Assembly: GCF_026151205.1 (NCBI RefSeq) | Contig: NC_087079.1 | Coordinates: 16,922,945-16,982,944 of the forward strand | DNA length: 60,000 nucleotides | Direction of reading: 5' to 3' | Source: Bolinopsis microptera | Taxonomy: Eukaryota; Ctenophora; Tentaculata; Lobata; Bolinopsidae | Shown here: positions 22,101-29,600 of the stretch, piece after piece | Layout of the letters: each line of letters starts with the position of its first letter | Numbering within the stretch: the first letter of the stretch is position 1 | Translations under genes and position numbers: made by a program | Notes under the pieces: model-generated | Told to the model about the DNA's origin: nothing | The model's input: only the letters and a program-made list of their open reading frames with translations | Databases searched by the model: none

Positions 22101-22953
22101 TGATCTGAATCGGTCCCACGTTTGCGGCTTATTTTTCATCAATTACTTGCATTATGTTTCGTGTAGATAATGAAATTATTAACAGTATTGTGCGACAACT
22201 GCAATCTGCCCAGTGAGCACTTCCCACCCACACTTTCTTTGCATTGATTATTCTTAGGCATTCATACTAAGTGGTAGGCGTATGTATAGTATATAGTATA
22301 ATACTATGTTTACAGTACACTACAATGTAGATGTACTGAAAAGGTATCCTAAGAATATTCTTGACCCGTTGGCCCTTGCCCTCCTCATTTAATCCTCAGT
22401 CAGTGAATCGAGGAGACATTACACAGATGTGTAACTTTGCATAGATCCAATGGATCCTTAGATATATCCTTAGACTAGGTATTACTGTAGTATTGAGGGT
22501 AAACACTAAGACAGATGTACATGTATAGACTATAGAATTAGACTTAGAATTGTCACAAAAGTACTCGTGCATGGCGTGACCGCGGTGGATTTAAAGTTCG
22601 ATCAGTTGTACAGTAGATCAATATTTTTCGGAAAACGGGTGAAAGGATTATCTCCATGTCATTTCTATTGTTTAAAATAAAACGTTATAAAATGGTGACC
22701 CTGTTTCCCGTTAAATTTATTTCCAAACTAAAACTTGAACTACTTAATTAATTAACAATTAATTAATCAAATATTAAACTTCAGATTGGTAAGAGCGCTC
22801 ACCAAACACGGTGACCTGCTCCCCTCCCTCCACACTGCTCTCAAATTCCTGAACTTGGAACAGGGAGAACTACCAGTTCCTCTTCAACCCCTGAGAAACG
22901 ATGTGCTCCTACTCAAGGACCTGGCTGAACTTAATGTGGACAAGTGGAAATAG
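4160..22953 (+). CDS. two-LEM-domain protein fused to a DapA/NAL-like domain
   Basis: Coding exons: 4160-4253, 4356-4588, 4727-5009, 5166-5275, 5522-5702, 5874-6010, 6115-6206, 6402-6559, 6758-6851, 22785-22953. All junctions keep phase and the total is 1551 nt (516 aa). LEM1 is about residues 12-55 (LTNKQLRKCLEDFG, then IPGPVMPSTRTLYERQL) and LEM2 about 110-150 (LSNKEVRDMLVAKGDTPGPV). LEM domains bind BAF at the inner nuclear envelope. From about residue 241 the protein follows the N-acetylneuraminate lyase/dihydrodipicolinate synthase TIM barrel: LQCGSDAVV, then YFYHHNP (family tyrosine strand), FQGVFISPDTEE, and C-terminal LKFLNLEQGELPVPLQPL. The Schiff-base lysine position (FQGLK in NAL) is Phe386 here and the GTTGE loop is not recognisable, so the domain is probably not catalytic. 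An in-frame TAA at 4679 requires splicing of 4589-4726. No transmembrane segment was seen. The fusion is inferred from splice phase, not from a transcript. Confidence 0.7.
7178..7690 (-). CDS. small single-pass membrane protein, Pro/Gln- and GGS-rich tail
   Basis: 170 aa, intronless, antisense inside the large intron of the LEM/lyase-like gene. The first ATG is at 7690 (MGLEGLAM). A short outside segment leads into a hydrophobic stretch (VGVIIGVIFLLIIICA) followed at once by CCCGMCC, a typical juxtamembrane palmitoylation-type cysteine cluster. The tail is cytosolic-looking, with repeats of PPQ/PAQ (QPPQPPQPAQPAQPAQP), an aromatic section, and a final run of five GGS-like units. The architecture recalls Shisa/VOPP1-like adaptors, but I see no diagnostic motif and give no function. 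TATCAG stands just upstream of the ATG, as in its neighbours. Confidence 0.6.
   Translation of the reverse strand: MGLEGLAMTVGVIIGVIFLLIIICACCCGMCCAKSTTTHHHGAMRIGSGRSRFKHRTVVEDYNGHQVYPANPHPGGYTGATYPVSGDYLQPPQPPQPAQPAQPAQPAYNYQPHSLWAQQPAFNPAFNEPSLPGQPISMSEYPSTTHREHYKKHRRHGSGGSGGSGGSGGS
8514..8648 (-). CDS. MDxPE-family membrane microprotein (diverged)
   Basis: 44 aa if started at MVHPE (8648), or 49 aa from MTSPLMVHPE (8663). One hydrophobic helix (ELWVVIVLFSAAFFLINLVF) is followed by YYCWK, then a short tail with a CC pair. The PE after the start, the FS in the helix and the CWK just after it align with the microproteins at 10382-10636 and 11725-11961. The text around the start (ctcccctgATGG) resembles ctccaccgATGG of the copy at 11961. 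No function is known to me. The tail is shorter than in the relatives, so a downstream exon or truncation is possible. Confidence 0.45.
   Translation of the reverse strand: MVHPELWVVIVLFSAAFFLINLVFYYCWKLEQPSLCCGERVGMM
9757..9888. mobile_element. MITE with ATTACGTAAT-containing inverted repeats
   Basis: Terminal inverted repeats tcgttcacatattacgtaat and its complement (ending about 9888) enclose about 85 bp, including a C-homopolymer of over 20 nt. A half copy of the same end (ggggtcgttcacatatt) occurs at 25491, so it is a family. No coding capacity. Confidence 0.75.
10382..10636 (-). CDS. MDxPE-family single-pass membrane microprotein
   Basis: 84 aa, intronless. MDEPEILLILALSSAIF opens directly into one transmembrane helix, followed by LILHTCWKKFGP. 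The remainder is a charged, Arg/Asp/Glu-rich tail (RPERRSRDERGRD) that ends SSFNAAAVVARR. The closest relative in the window is the ORF at 11725-11961, which shares both the N-terminal helix signature and the C-terminal SSFNAAAVV motif, so both ends are conserved while the middle varies. With no cleavable signal peptide visible it probably inserts as a signal anchor, with the basic tail in the cytosol (inference). Confidence 0.7.
   Translation of the reverse strand: MDEPEILLILALSSAIFILISLILHTCWKKFGPSIPMLEGLGKEESRPERRSRDERGRDMLGNPRDERGNPGSSFNAAAVVARR
11725..11961 (-). CDS. MDxPE-family single-pass membrane microprotein
   Basis: 78 aa, intronless. I chose the ATG at 11961 because the reading frame further upstream lacks an ATG and the relatives start at the same place. 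MDKPEIVLVFALSGALF leads into one hydrophobic helix, then LILQSCWKHYGP, a charged linker, and the terminal SSFNAAAVVGRH. Conservation with 10382-10636 at both ends despite a divergent middle argues that it is a translated gene rather than a chance ORF. Role unknown. Confidence 0.7.
   Translation of the reverse strand: MDKPEIVLVFALSGALFITIALILQSCWKHYGPKIFGSDLERGKREDVRERVHYSTSAAHGSEHPVSSFNAAAVVGRH
12265..14563. other. AT-rich intronic stretch without recognisable genes
   Basis: No coding signal, no RNA gene seen. Two segments (about 13616-13740 and 14353-14500) share text such as ctaatttcact..aactg and accatagaatag-like words, suggesting an old dispersed repeat. Confidence 0.4.
14564..14625. 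repeat. perfect 62-bp palindrome
   Basis: Two exact 30-nt arms (beginning ataaataacaatgtacc) separated by AT. It could form a near loop-free cruciform. Not part of a visible larger element. Confidence 0.95.
14918..15090. mobile_element. MITE end related to 19314-19500
   Basis: A run of more than 20 G, then acgttgggtcttatatcaccgc and catatttgagac..cagatggcat, the same order of words as in the element at 19314-19500. The right end is not clear, so it may be partial. Confidence 0.5.
15187..16701. mobile_element. non-autonomous TTAA-flanked fold-back DNA element
   Basis: Bounded by TTAA on both sides (15187 and 16698), with inverted ends ttaaggccagaggggggggg and ccccccccctgtggccttaa. TTAA duplication and short inverted ends are the pattern of piggyBac-type elements (family knowledge; assignment inferred). 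The right third (about 16193-16500) is itself a long imperfect hairpin with arms of about 150 nt. No transposase frame. GAGGTTAACC-like words recur through it. Confidence 0.65.
17322..17740 (+). pseudogene. degenerate retrotransposon gag-like fragment
   Basis: Starts ATG..MASYVKPPDNLEY, the usual opening of Gag proteins of Gypsy-like retrotransposons that invade invertebrate genomes, and continues in other frames with pieces resembling LIGPKGRDL, YNTFTF-type and RYLFFKRNP motifs. Several frameshifts and stops separate the pieces. No LTRs, reverse transcriptase or integrase were seen nearby. It is a relic inside the host intron. Confidence 0.6.
18038..18094. repeat. GGTTACCA 8-bp array
   Basis: About seven units of ggttacca. 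Similar to, but not identical with, the GTAACCAG array at 2761-2832. Confidence 0.9.
18138..18428 (-). CDS. small single-pass membrane protein with acidic Ser/Gly tail
   Basis: 96 aa, intronless, ATG at 18428. MKSSEISELMIAMLVLSVLLAVLAFLG forms a single helix after a short polar N-terminus, then FGCMSECTFQQCYEAE (three cysteines) and an acidic Ser/Gly/Asp tail ending EMHTEVF. It lacks the CWK motif, so it is only architecturally similar to the MDxPE family. It shares strand, size, intronless structure and location within the same host intron. No homology recognised. Confidence 0.55.
   Translation of the reverse strand: MKSSEISELMIAMLVLSVLLAVLAFLGQRFGCMSECTFQQCYEAEIPILEEECNGGITGSVSSSDGSDPDSFGSYPGDTTNNNISSGLIEMHTEVF
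18737..18872. repeat. CCCTTA (TAAGGG) hexamer array
   Basis: About 22 units of cccttac with a few contracted (ccttac) units. The G-strand is TAAGGG, a permuted relative of, but not identical to, the animal telomere repeat TTAGGG. Confidence 0.95.
19314..19500. mobile_element. short MITE with G/C-run ends
   Basis: Inverted ends: gggggccaaaagtcagtgtg ... cacactgacttttccccccc, arms of about 30 nt (gcaaacgttgg pairs with ccaacgtttgc). About 187 bp. Related to 14918-15090. Confidence 0.75.
19954..20575. mobile_element. Tigger/pogo-like MITE, TA-flanked
   Basis: Begins TA-cagtcaaacctctctc and ends gagaggcttcacaa-TA. The CAGT.AAACCTC start with TA duplication is characteristic of pogo/Tigger elements. 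Internally a 33-bp unit (ctttaccggggtacctcgat...) is repeated at 19981-20040. No transposase ORF. Confidence 0.7.
21028..21300 (-). CDS. MDxPE-family membrane microprotein (longer tandem copy)
   Basis: 90 aa, intronless. MDQQEVILLLALSSVLMM and a single helix are followed by YEFWKQGYF, where FWK replaces CWK. The tail is distinct from the other members: a CC pair, then a Ser/Thr-rich end (TTVSSQTAETSDTP). The gene and its upstream DNA are repeated about 700 bp further on (21857-22000). ATCAGT stands 15-20 nt upstream of the ATG. Confidence 0.65.
   Translation of the reverse strand: MDQQEVILLLALSSVLMMVMLAIIYEFWKQGYFLKLINIVGSCCSVGLARSGDVMEGIGDAVLRSLSITRDLLFTRTTVSSQTAETSDTP
21198..21640. repeat. 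tandem segmental duplication, copy 1
   Basis: Contains the 5' half and upstream region of the microprotein gene ending at 21300 and the tagtatagtata microsatellite. Nearly repeated at 21898-22350. Confidence 0.85.
21736..21768. promoter_or_regulatory. paired CACGTGACGTCA sites (E-box/CRE overlap)
   Basis: Two copies of CACGTGACGTCA 21 bp apart, each fusing an E-box (CACGTG) with a CRE (TGACGTCA), about 440 bp upstream of the microprotein start at 21300. Binding by bHLH-ZIP or bZIP factors is inferred from the motif only. Confidence 0.45.
21857..22000 (-). CDS. truncated tandem duplicate of MDxPE microprotein
   Basis: 47 aa, complete ORF. MDQQEVILILALSSVLTM...YEFWKQGYF is nearly identical to the copy at 21028-21300 through the helix and FWK motif. 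It then diverges after about residue 36 and stops early. Within the helix the changes I can see are conservative (for example LL to IL), consistent with some constraint, but loss of the tail may mean decay. It may be a new short gene or a young pseudogene. Confidence 0.5.
   Translation of the reverse strand: MDQQEVILILALSSVLTMVLLAIIYEFWKQGYFSKLISQVKSSLHLS
21898..22350. repeat. tandem segmental duplication, copy 2
   Basis: Repeats copy 1 with small indels (for example extra bases near 22018-22045). The CACGTGACGTCA stretch present after copy 1 (21736-21768) is missing from the corresponding place here. Confidence 0.85.
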
Positions 22954-23516
22954 AATTTATTCTCCGAATGTTGATTGTTGGGGTTGTTATGAGTTGTTTC
23001 GGGGTTTTTGTTGGGGGGGGGGGGGGGGGGCGACTTTATTTATTTGTTTGCAGGACCTGCGAAGTACTGATAAGTCTTGTTGATTCTGTTTTATGTATTA
23101 AGTTATCTGTTATATAACCTTTTTTTTCGATAACTGTTTTAGTATCTTTTCATTTGATTTGAAAGATATTATTTTACTTTTAGACTTTTTTATTTAAAGA
23201 CATTCGAACTCATTATATTACTTTTTAATCAATATACAAAATCTTTTTAGTCGATTTTTATTATGGCATTCTTTTAATGCTCTAACACCATGTAGTACAT
23301 TTTGTTTATAATAGTTGATCAATTTTCATGATCTTAGCATAGAAACATTCTGAATGATCATCATAATATGTAACAATTATCTTCCTAAGAATCTTTAGTG
23401 CACTTATAGTAATTTATTAAATTTGCTAAGCGTTCATGTGTTTCATTTTAGAAGTGAGATATTATATAGATATAAGGTATATTCATGTCATAAATGTATT
23501 ATGGCAGTTCAATAAA
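22954..23516 (+). promoter_or_regulatory. probable 3' UTR and poly(A) signal of LEM/lyase-like gene
   Basis: AT-rich, noncoding, with a run of about 18 G at 23012. The first well-placed AATAAA is at 23511-23516. Confidence 0.45.
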
Positions 23517-23657
23517 TCGTATTTGTATTTTGAAAATATAATCTTGCTATGGTATTTTAAAACAGAGCGATTATTGATATATTACTGCTTTTTACATAGT
23601 AACAATTAATAATTTGGACGACTAATTTATCTGTTATATCCCAATTAGTAGTGTAGG

Positions 23658-25247
23658 ATGGTGCGGGATCGGAAGGTGTGGAGCACGGATCCAAATGGAG
23701 AAGTCTGGGCCAGAGGTTTACAATTTGTACTCTCATTTACGATTATTATGTCATTGAGTTTGAATGAGACCGATTTATGCAAGCATGAAACACTGAACTT
23801 ACCTTGAAAATCCCTATCTCGTCGAATTGATCTTTCTTTCAAAATTTCGTAATTTTTGTAAATTTCTACCTAAACTAATTTATCCCTCAGACGAAAACAA
23901 GTTTGGTAAGAAGATGCTAGAGAAGATGGGATGGTCGGATGGGAAGGGTCTCGGGGCTGAATTATCGGGGGAAACCTCGCATGTTAAAGTCAACAAGAGA
24001 GCCGTCCATTTAGGTGTGATTTTAGTGACAAGTTAGCTGTAGTTTTAAGTTCGTACTTAGCTCAGATGGATGAAAATATATCCATGTTGTTTTGACCCAG
24101 ATGTAGGTTTTTTGTACTAATGTTTTAGTCTCACATAGTTCTTCTCTTCAGGACTGGGAGCTGACGCAGGTACCCCCGACCGCTGGACAGAACACATATC
24201 TGAGTTCGACGACATCCTCTCCAATCTTAACAGTGCGTTTTTAACGAGCTTGTCATTGCATTGTTGAAGAGGAACTATGTTTTTAATAAATTTATGGTAT
24301 GCAGTTAAGATCCATTTTCTTACTTCTAACAATTCTTAATTATGTTAGACACGAAGACAGCCAGCGTACCAAATAGTGGCCCAAACAGTGCTGTAACCTC
24401 CGAACAGAATAGTGATGTGAACTCTGAACAGGATGAACCAGCAGCGGCAGCAGTAAAAGAGACCAGCGGTAAAAGAAAGAAGCGGAAAAAGGCCAAAGAT
24501 TTGTAAGTGTTAGCATCTTATCGGTGAAATCCAACCCAAAAGTTTGCATGGCCACTATTTTGATTATTTTTGCTGGTACTTAACATTCCTATGTTTAGGT
24601 ACACTAAGTTCAAGAAGCACAAGAACTTGGGTTCCCTGTCAAATCAGGACATGGCTCACATCTTTGGCGAAACTAAAAAGGTCAGTACCAGGAAATCTAT
24701 TTTGCCCTATAAATTGAGCACTTAACCACGTGTATAATTATTGCTTGTAGTTGTAGGGATTGAGAAGTTTGTAAATTGAAATAGATAATTATCACTGGGT
24801 CACACCGACATTTTTGCAATTTTTGCAATCTAATTTTTACACGTCCTTCAGGAATCTTCAGAGTCACAAAAAGACGGAGAATCTTCAGCCGGCTTGCCCG
24901 TGGAGGGGCTCAAAACCATCACCTCAAAGATGAGCATGGCAGAGTATTTCAACTCCAAGAAAGCGACTAAATCCGACAGCAGCAAAGCTACTGAGGCTAC
25001 TGAGGCTAATGAGGCTAATGAGGATGCAAGCGGTTTTAAATTCAGTTTTTACAATACTCCAGATAATGTACAAGTACAACCTGTACTACCTGAGGCAGTA
25101 CTTGACACATGTTCACTTATCGACGGCGTGCACCCTTCGCGTAAGGGATTTGAAACGTGTAGCAAAGAAGGACTGGGTGATTCAAACAGCCAAAGCAAGA
25201 TTGATTTGAAATTAAAGGTTAAGAAGCGAAAAAGGACGACAAAATAA
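23658..25247 (+). CDS. PINX1: PIN2/TERF1-interacting telomerase inhibitor 1 homologue
   Basis: Six exons: 23658-23715, 23891-24013, 24152-24232, 24349-24502, 24599-24680, 24852-25247; phases agree and the sum is 894 nt (297 aa). The N-terminus has the PINX1 order: a WSTDPNG-type block, then a G-patch from about residue 24 (FGKKMLEKMGWSDGKGLGA), followed by HLGLGAD and a TEHISEFDDILSNLN helix. A Lys/Arg-rich nucleolar-type stretch (KRKKRKKAKD) precedes YTKFKKHKNLGSLS and MAHIFGETKK, matching the conserved YxKFxKxKD...IFG block of PINX1. The C-terminus is Ser/Glu-rich and ends KVKKRKRTTK. In animals and yeast the family binds telomerase and works in rRNA/snoRNA processing in the nucleolus, and its G-patch activates a DEAH helicase. 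The start ATG is the only one near the conserved block. Confidence 0.9.
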
Positions 25248-25490
25248 TTTACCACATTTTATTTTATCCTTGGGACTTTTTAACTTAAAGTTAGATTTAT
25301 AGTTATATTCTTGAATTTGATTTAAACGAAGACTTGGGGAGCGTTTTTACATATAAATATCTACATATCCAAAGAATTTGAGATTGTTCTCATAAATTTT
25401 AATTAGTTCTTTTACCATTCTGTCACCTCAAATTTAATGCACTTTTATTCTTCTTGAATTCGTTAAGAATTTCTTGTTGTTAGGGTGTAG

Positions 25491-26905
25491 GGGTCGTTCA
25501 CATATTTATATTACAGATGTGTGTAAAACTGATTTCGGAGGAGAAGGGGGTTAAAAATTGTGAATGGTCCTACCGTTGTAGGTTTACAACCTACCAGGAC
25601 GCGCGCCGAGTTGGACTCGTCGACGGTCCTGATATATGGAACAGATATTTTACGAGTATCACCCGTTAAGTCCTACCGGAGTGGGAATTCAAAATTGGCA
25701 CTAAATCACCTGACGAGGGTGCTGACTGTTACATGGGGACTTGGAGGACTTCGACGCGCCGCGCGAACTGGCATTCTTCATTCTTGCTTCGTCGATCGTT
25801 GGGTTGACATCGTCAATCAACATGGGGACCTCAGGCTATCATGTTCATAAACGCCGAATAGAGATTCGGTGGAATGACAGGCTGAGCGCGACCCAGTAAG
25901 CTGACTGCTGCGGGTCGGATATGATAATAACGTTACGCCACTCTCTGGCAAGGAGTAAGCTTGATTCACGATGTCAATCCTTCGCAGCTCGGTGAGGCCC
26001 ATGAGTGGTGCATCTCGCCGATCTACCGAAGGTTGCGAGAAGAATTATTTAATGCGCGGCGCCGTATATATTGTATATATAGCATAGTAGTGGCAGTGCA
26101 TCGCGCTACAAAAGGAGTACATACGGTTAATTGACGATTTCAATTCTTCGCAGCTCGGCGAGGCCGAGGCCCAATAGCGCATTTCGCCGATCAAGCGAGA
26201 TCTGTCGATCTAGCGAGATCTGTCGTTGCATTGCGAGAAGCATAATTGAGTGCGCGGCACAGTAACGCATCTCATTCTCGCTTAATTGACGATGTCAATT
26301 CATCTCGGCACAGTATAGCGCATCTCGCTACAAATTCTCGCTACAATACATACGGTTAAACAGTTCCTGTCACTGTTTTTAGTTTATATCTGTTTGTTAC
26401 GAATGCAATTGATTTGGAACTTCATGAATCGTGAAATGAAAATTTAAAATTACTAAGATTTTCCTTGAAACGAATGGTATAACAGGTTGACGGATATTAC
26501 TCGTCTAAATTTCTTCGAAGTAGCGCGCGCCTTAACGGTTGATACTCGTAAAATATCTGTTCGGCGCGCGTCTTGTATCACGTGGTGACCCCCACGGTCG
26601 CTTCACTATAGTAGCGTCTTCGACGCTACAGGGGGAGCCGCGCACTTCGTGCGCGGCGGGTCATACAACGTATGACAACGCGCGTCCTGGTAGGTTGTAA
26701 ACCTACAACGCGCGCCGCTTTCTTCTCGATGGCACGTGTTGTAGCGCGATGCGTTACTGTGCCGCGCCGCGCACTCAATGAGGGTTCTCACAGCGATGAG
26801 GGTTCTCTGGCTAGATCGGCGAGATGCGCTACTGTGCCGCGCCGCCACGAATTGACATCGTCAATTAATGGCACGTGCTACCACGTAGCGCGCGCCGGGC
26901 CAGAT
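25491..26905. repeat. GC-rich fold-back repeat cluster
   Basis: Contains taggtttacaacctaccagg-cgcgcgcc (25580) and its inverted copy (26680-26715) about 1.1 kb apart, plus internal repeats of ctcggcgaggcc, gcgagatctgtcg and gcatctcgc. Much higher GC than the surroundings. Relatives at 42995-43540, 44150-44215 and 50225-50645. No transposase frame. Confidence 0.7.
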
Positions 26906-28763
26906 AATTAACAATGGTCAATATAACAGGTTGCATCAACAAAATATTGGAGAAATAATTACACAATATAATCGTGGCCGAACTTGAACCGAAAATGCAA
27001 TCAATTCAATTACAACTACAACTCACATTTCATCATATCTACGAAATAAAACATCTCCACAATTTACCAAAATTAAATAACCCTTTTTACTTCACAGACA
27101 TGGGATATTTAATTTTATTATTAACCCGTATATCGTTAATATAATACCAGTCGAAAAGTTAGTCGAATCGAGCGTCACCCTGTCTTTTCTTGATACAAGT
27201 CGTATACCTCTCTTGGCGGCCGAAGTAAGAGGTGTATCAAGTCTTTCCCCACGCTTTTAGTTTGTCCATATAGTGATTGGCAAGTGATGGATAAACAAGA
27301 AGAATTGTATAAAATCTACCCTCATTAATTCACTTGTCGATCATTATCTGGAAAAAAACAAAGGCGGAAAATGGCGGGGTCAACGTTAAATCCGACCGAA
27401 GCATCTCGAATTAACGATGTGCACTCTTACTTGAAGTTGACACACATTCGTTTCCTAAAATTCTTACTGTCTGCCCAAAATTTTCATTGCCTGTCTAAAA
27501 TTTTTGTTGTCCGACTCAAATCTGATACCTTTTATTTTCAGATACCCCTGCATTCTGCATGCTAACAAAATGGCCGCCTAAATTCTAAATTATGATTTGT
27601 TAAGTATTCCCAGTATTAATATTACAGTATTAGTATCATTATATGTACCAACAGTGCAGCTAGAAGTAGACTGTGAATAGAATTATTCGTGGTGCGCAGA
27701 AGCTTCTAGATTTAGTAACAAAATCTAGTATAAAGCTAGTGAACCGACTCAGCCTCATTTTAAAAGACGAACATTCATAAGTTTATTGAGCTATTAGTTG
27801 ACATGTAAAACACATGTACAAACGAATTGAATCGAAAAGCGAAGGACTTAAGAGAGATCAATTGTAACTTGCATGGGTATCGGAAACAACTATTAACAAT
27901 TGTTCTCTAACTGTACGTATAAACGTAAATATTACGCCTTAAACTAACTCTTTGCATAAAAATCAATTTGACCGTGATGTCAACTCCCTAATCTTCGTCT
28001 AAAAATGACGGAAAAACATCCTACGCTATGGTATAGTGACGCCCAATCAGTTGACCCACAATTTTGTTCGGAGGAGGGGGATTGCCCCCATAGAAATCAG
28101 AATGGAAGAGAATTTCAATTTAGGATGAGGCATCACTATTACAGAAAAGTGTTATATTTCACTAAAGCATGCAAATTGAAAATTCCATCATATCTGTAAC
28201 ATAAAATCACCTAAACAAATACTTCAAATTATATATAATCGGCACATTTCCCGAAAGATCCCAGAAAAACTAGACATCTGAAAAACGATTCAAAACAGAA
28301 CCCAACGAAATGAGAATTCAAAACAAGCTTTGCAACTTAGCTGACACCTAGCCTTTTTAACACAAAATTAGCGATCGCACACAATGAAGTTAATCATAAT
28401 GTGTATCAGCAAAAACTTTGATTAATTAAAGTTATCGTTGATTAATTTTTGTGATTCTGTTCACTTTTTCTTTTAGTTTTGGGCAACGTGACAGCTTATC
28501 ATATTTCAGGAATCTCAACCAGCCAACCCACAAAATTACAAACAAAGAATGATTTAATAATTTTACAGAGAACCGAAATTCAAATCATCCACTCACCAGT
28601 CACCACACTCCCTTTCAGCTTAAAACAAATTCCCGCAGTATTTTAATCAAAGAAAATCTTGATATCCGACTAATCAGCTTATCAAAGCCAAAACCCAACT
28701 AAGGATTCAGATATGATATCTTGTCATGACAAGCCGTTAGTTTCATTAGGCTGTTCAATGGTA
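26906..28763. other. no recognised feature
   Basis: AT-rich, scattered short ORFs without family resemblance, no tRNA or repeat structure that I can support. Confidence 0.4.
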
Positions 28764-28830
28764 ACGTCACGTGAGGGCGATAAAGTCACGTGAGGGCGAT
28801 GACGTCACGTGAGGGCGATGACGTCACGTG
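28764..28830. repeat. 18-bp array carrying CACGTG and TGACGTCA
   Basis: Four units of about 18 bp (gtcacgtgagggcgatga). Each contains an E-box and the last two junctions form TGACGTCACGTG, the same composite word as at 21736-21768. Could be a bHLH/bZIP-responsive enhancer, or simply a minisatellite. Confidence 0.8.
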
Positions 28831-29130
28831 CCCTGGACTGGTAGCACAGCTTCCTAAATCACGGTGAGCTAAATCCCGTATGAGGGAGGCATCCTAAGTG
28901 ACCGATCTCCCAGAACTATTGAAACTGTTCATCGCTACCTGAAAGTGAAAGTGAAACCGAATATGAAATGAGATAAATTTAAATTCAGTACTATTTTCTT
29001 TGGATTTGTCATCGGGAAATCGCACGGCAAAAGTTTCTAGAATATCACTCGCAACTTCCCATGCTGCATAGTAAGCTTCAGCTGAGATTACCCTTGACTT
29101 GTACCGCTTGATACTAGGAATGATTTACGT

Positions 29131-29600
29131 ACTCTAGTTCGAGACGCACTCTAGTTCGAGACGCACTCTAGTTCGAGACGCACTCTAGTTCGATACGCAC
29201 TCTAGTTCGACAACTAAGTTCGCCAGAAACCACCCCTGTCGAACTTCGGTAATCGGTATGACGTGTCAAACTAAAATCCAGTTAGCGTACTCTTGTAGTG
29301 ATCAATTGTCTCAATCAGCCCCCATTGAGATTACATCACGCATAGTTGAGCATGAAATAAGTCGAAAACAAACGAACGAATAGACTTCAAGTTCGTAAAG
29401 GAACGTCGCTTGAGGTCTGAGATTTCGAAACTCTAGTTAGACAGTCGAAGTTCTCTTGTCGAACTATAGTACGTGTCGAACTAGAGTACGTGTCGAACTA
29501 GAGTGCGTGTCAAACTAGAGTACGTGTCGAACTAGAGTGCGTGTCGAACTAGAGTGCGTGTCGAACTAGAGTACATGTCGAAGTAGAGTGCGTGTACCAC
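29131..29600. repeat. 17-bp tandem arrays in inverted orientation
   Basis: Left arm 29131-29212: five units of actctagttcgagacgc. Right arm about 29458-29600: eight units of gtcgaactagagtacgt, the reverse complement. The 245-bp spacer has no repeat. The arms can pair into a long hairpin. No flanking transposon ends seen. Confidence 0.9.
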
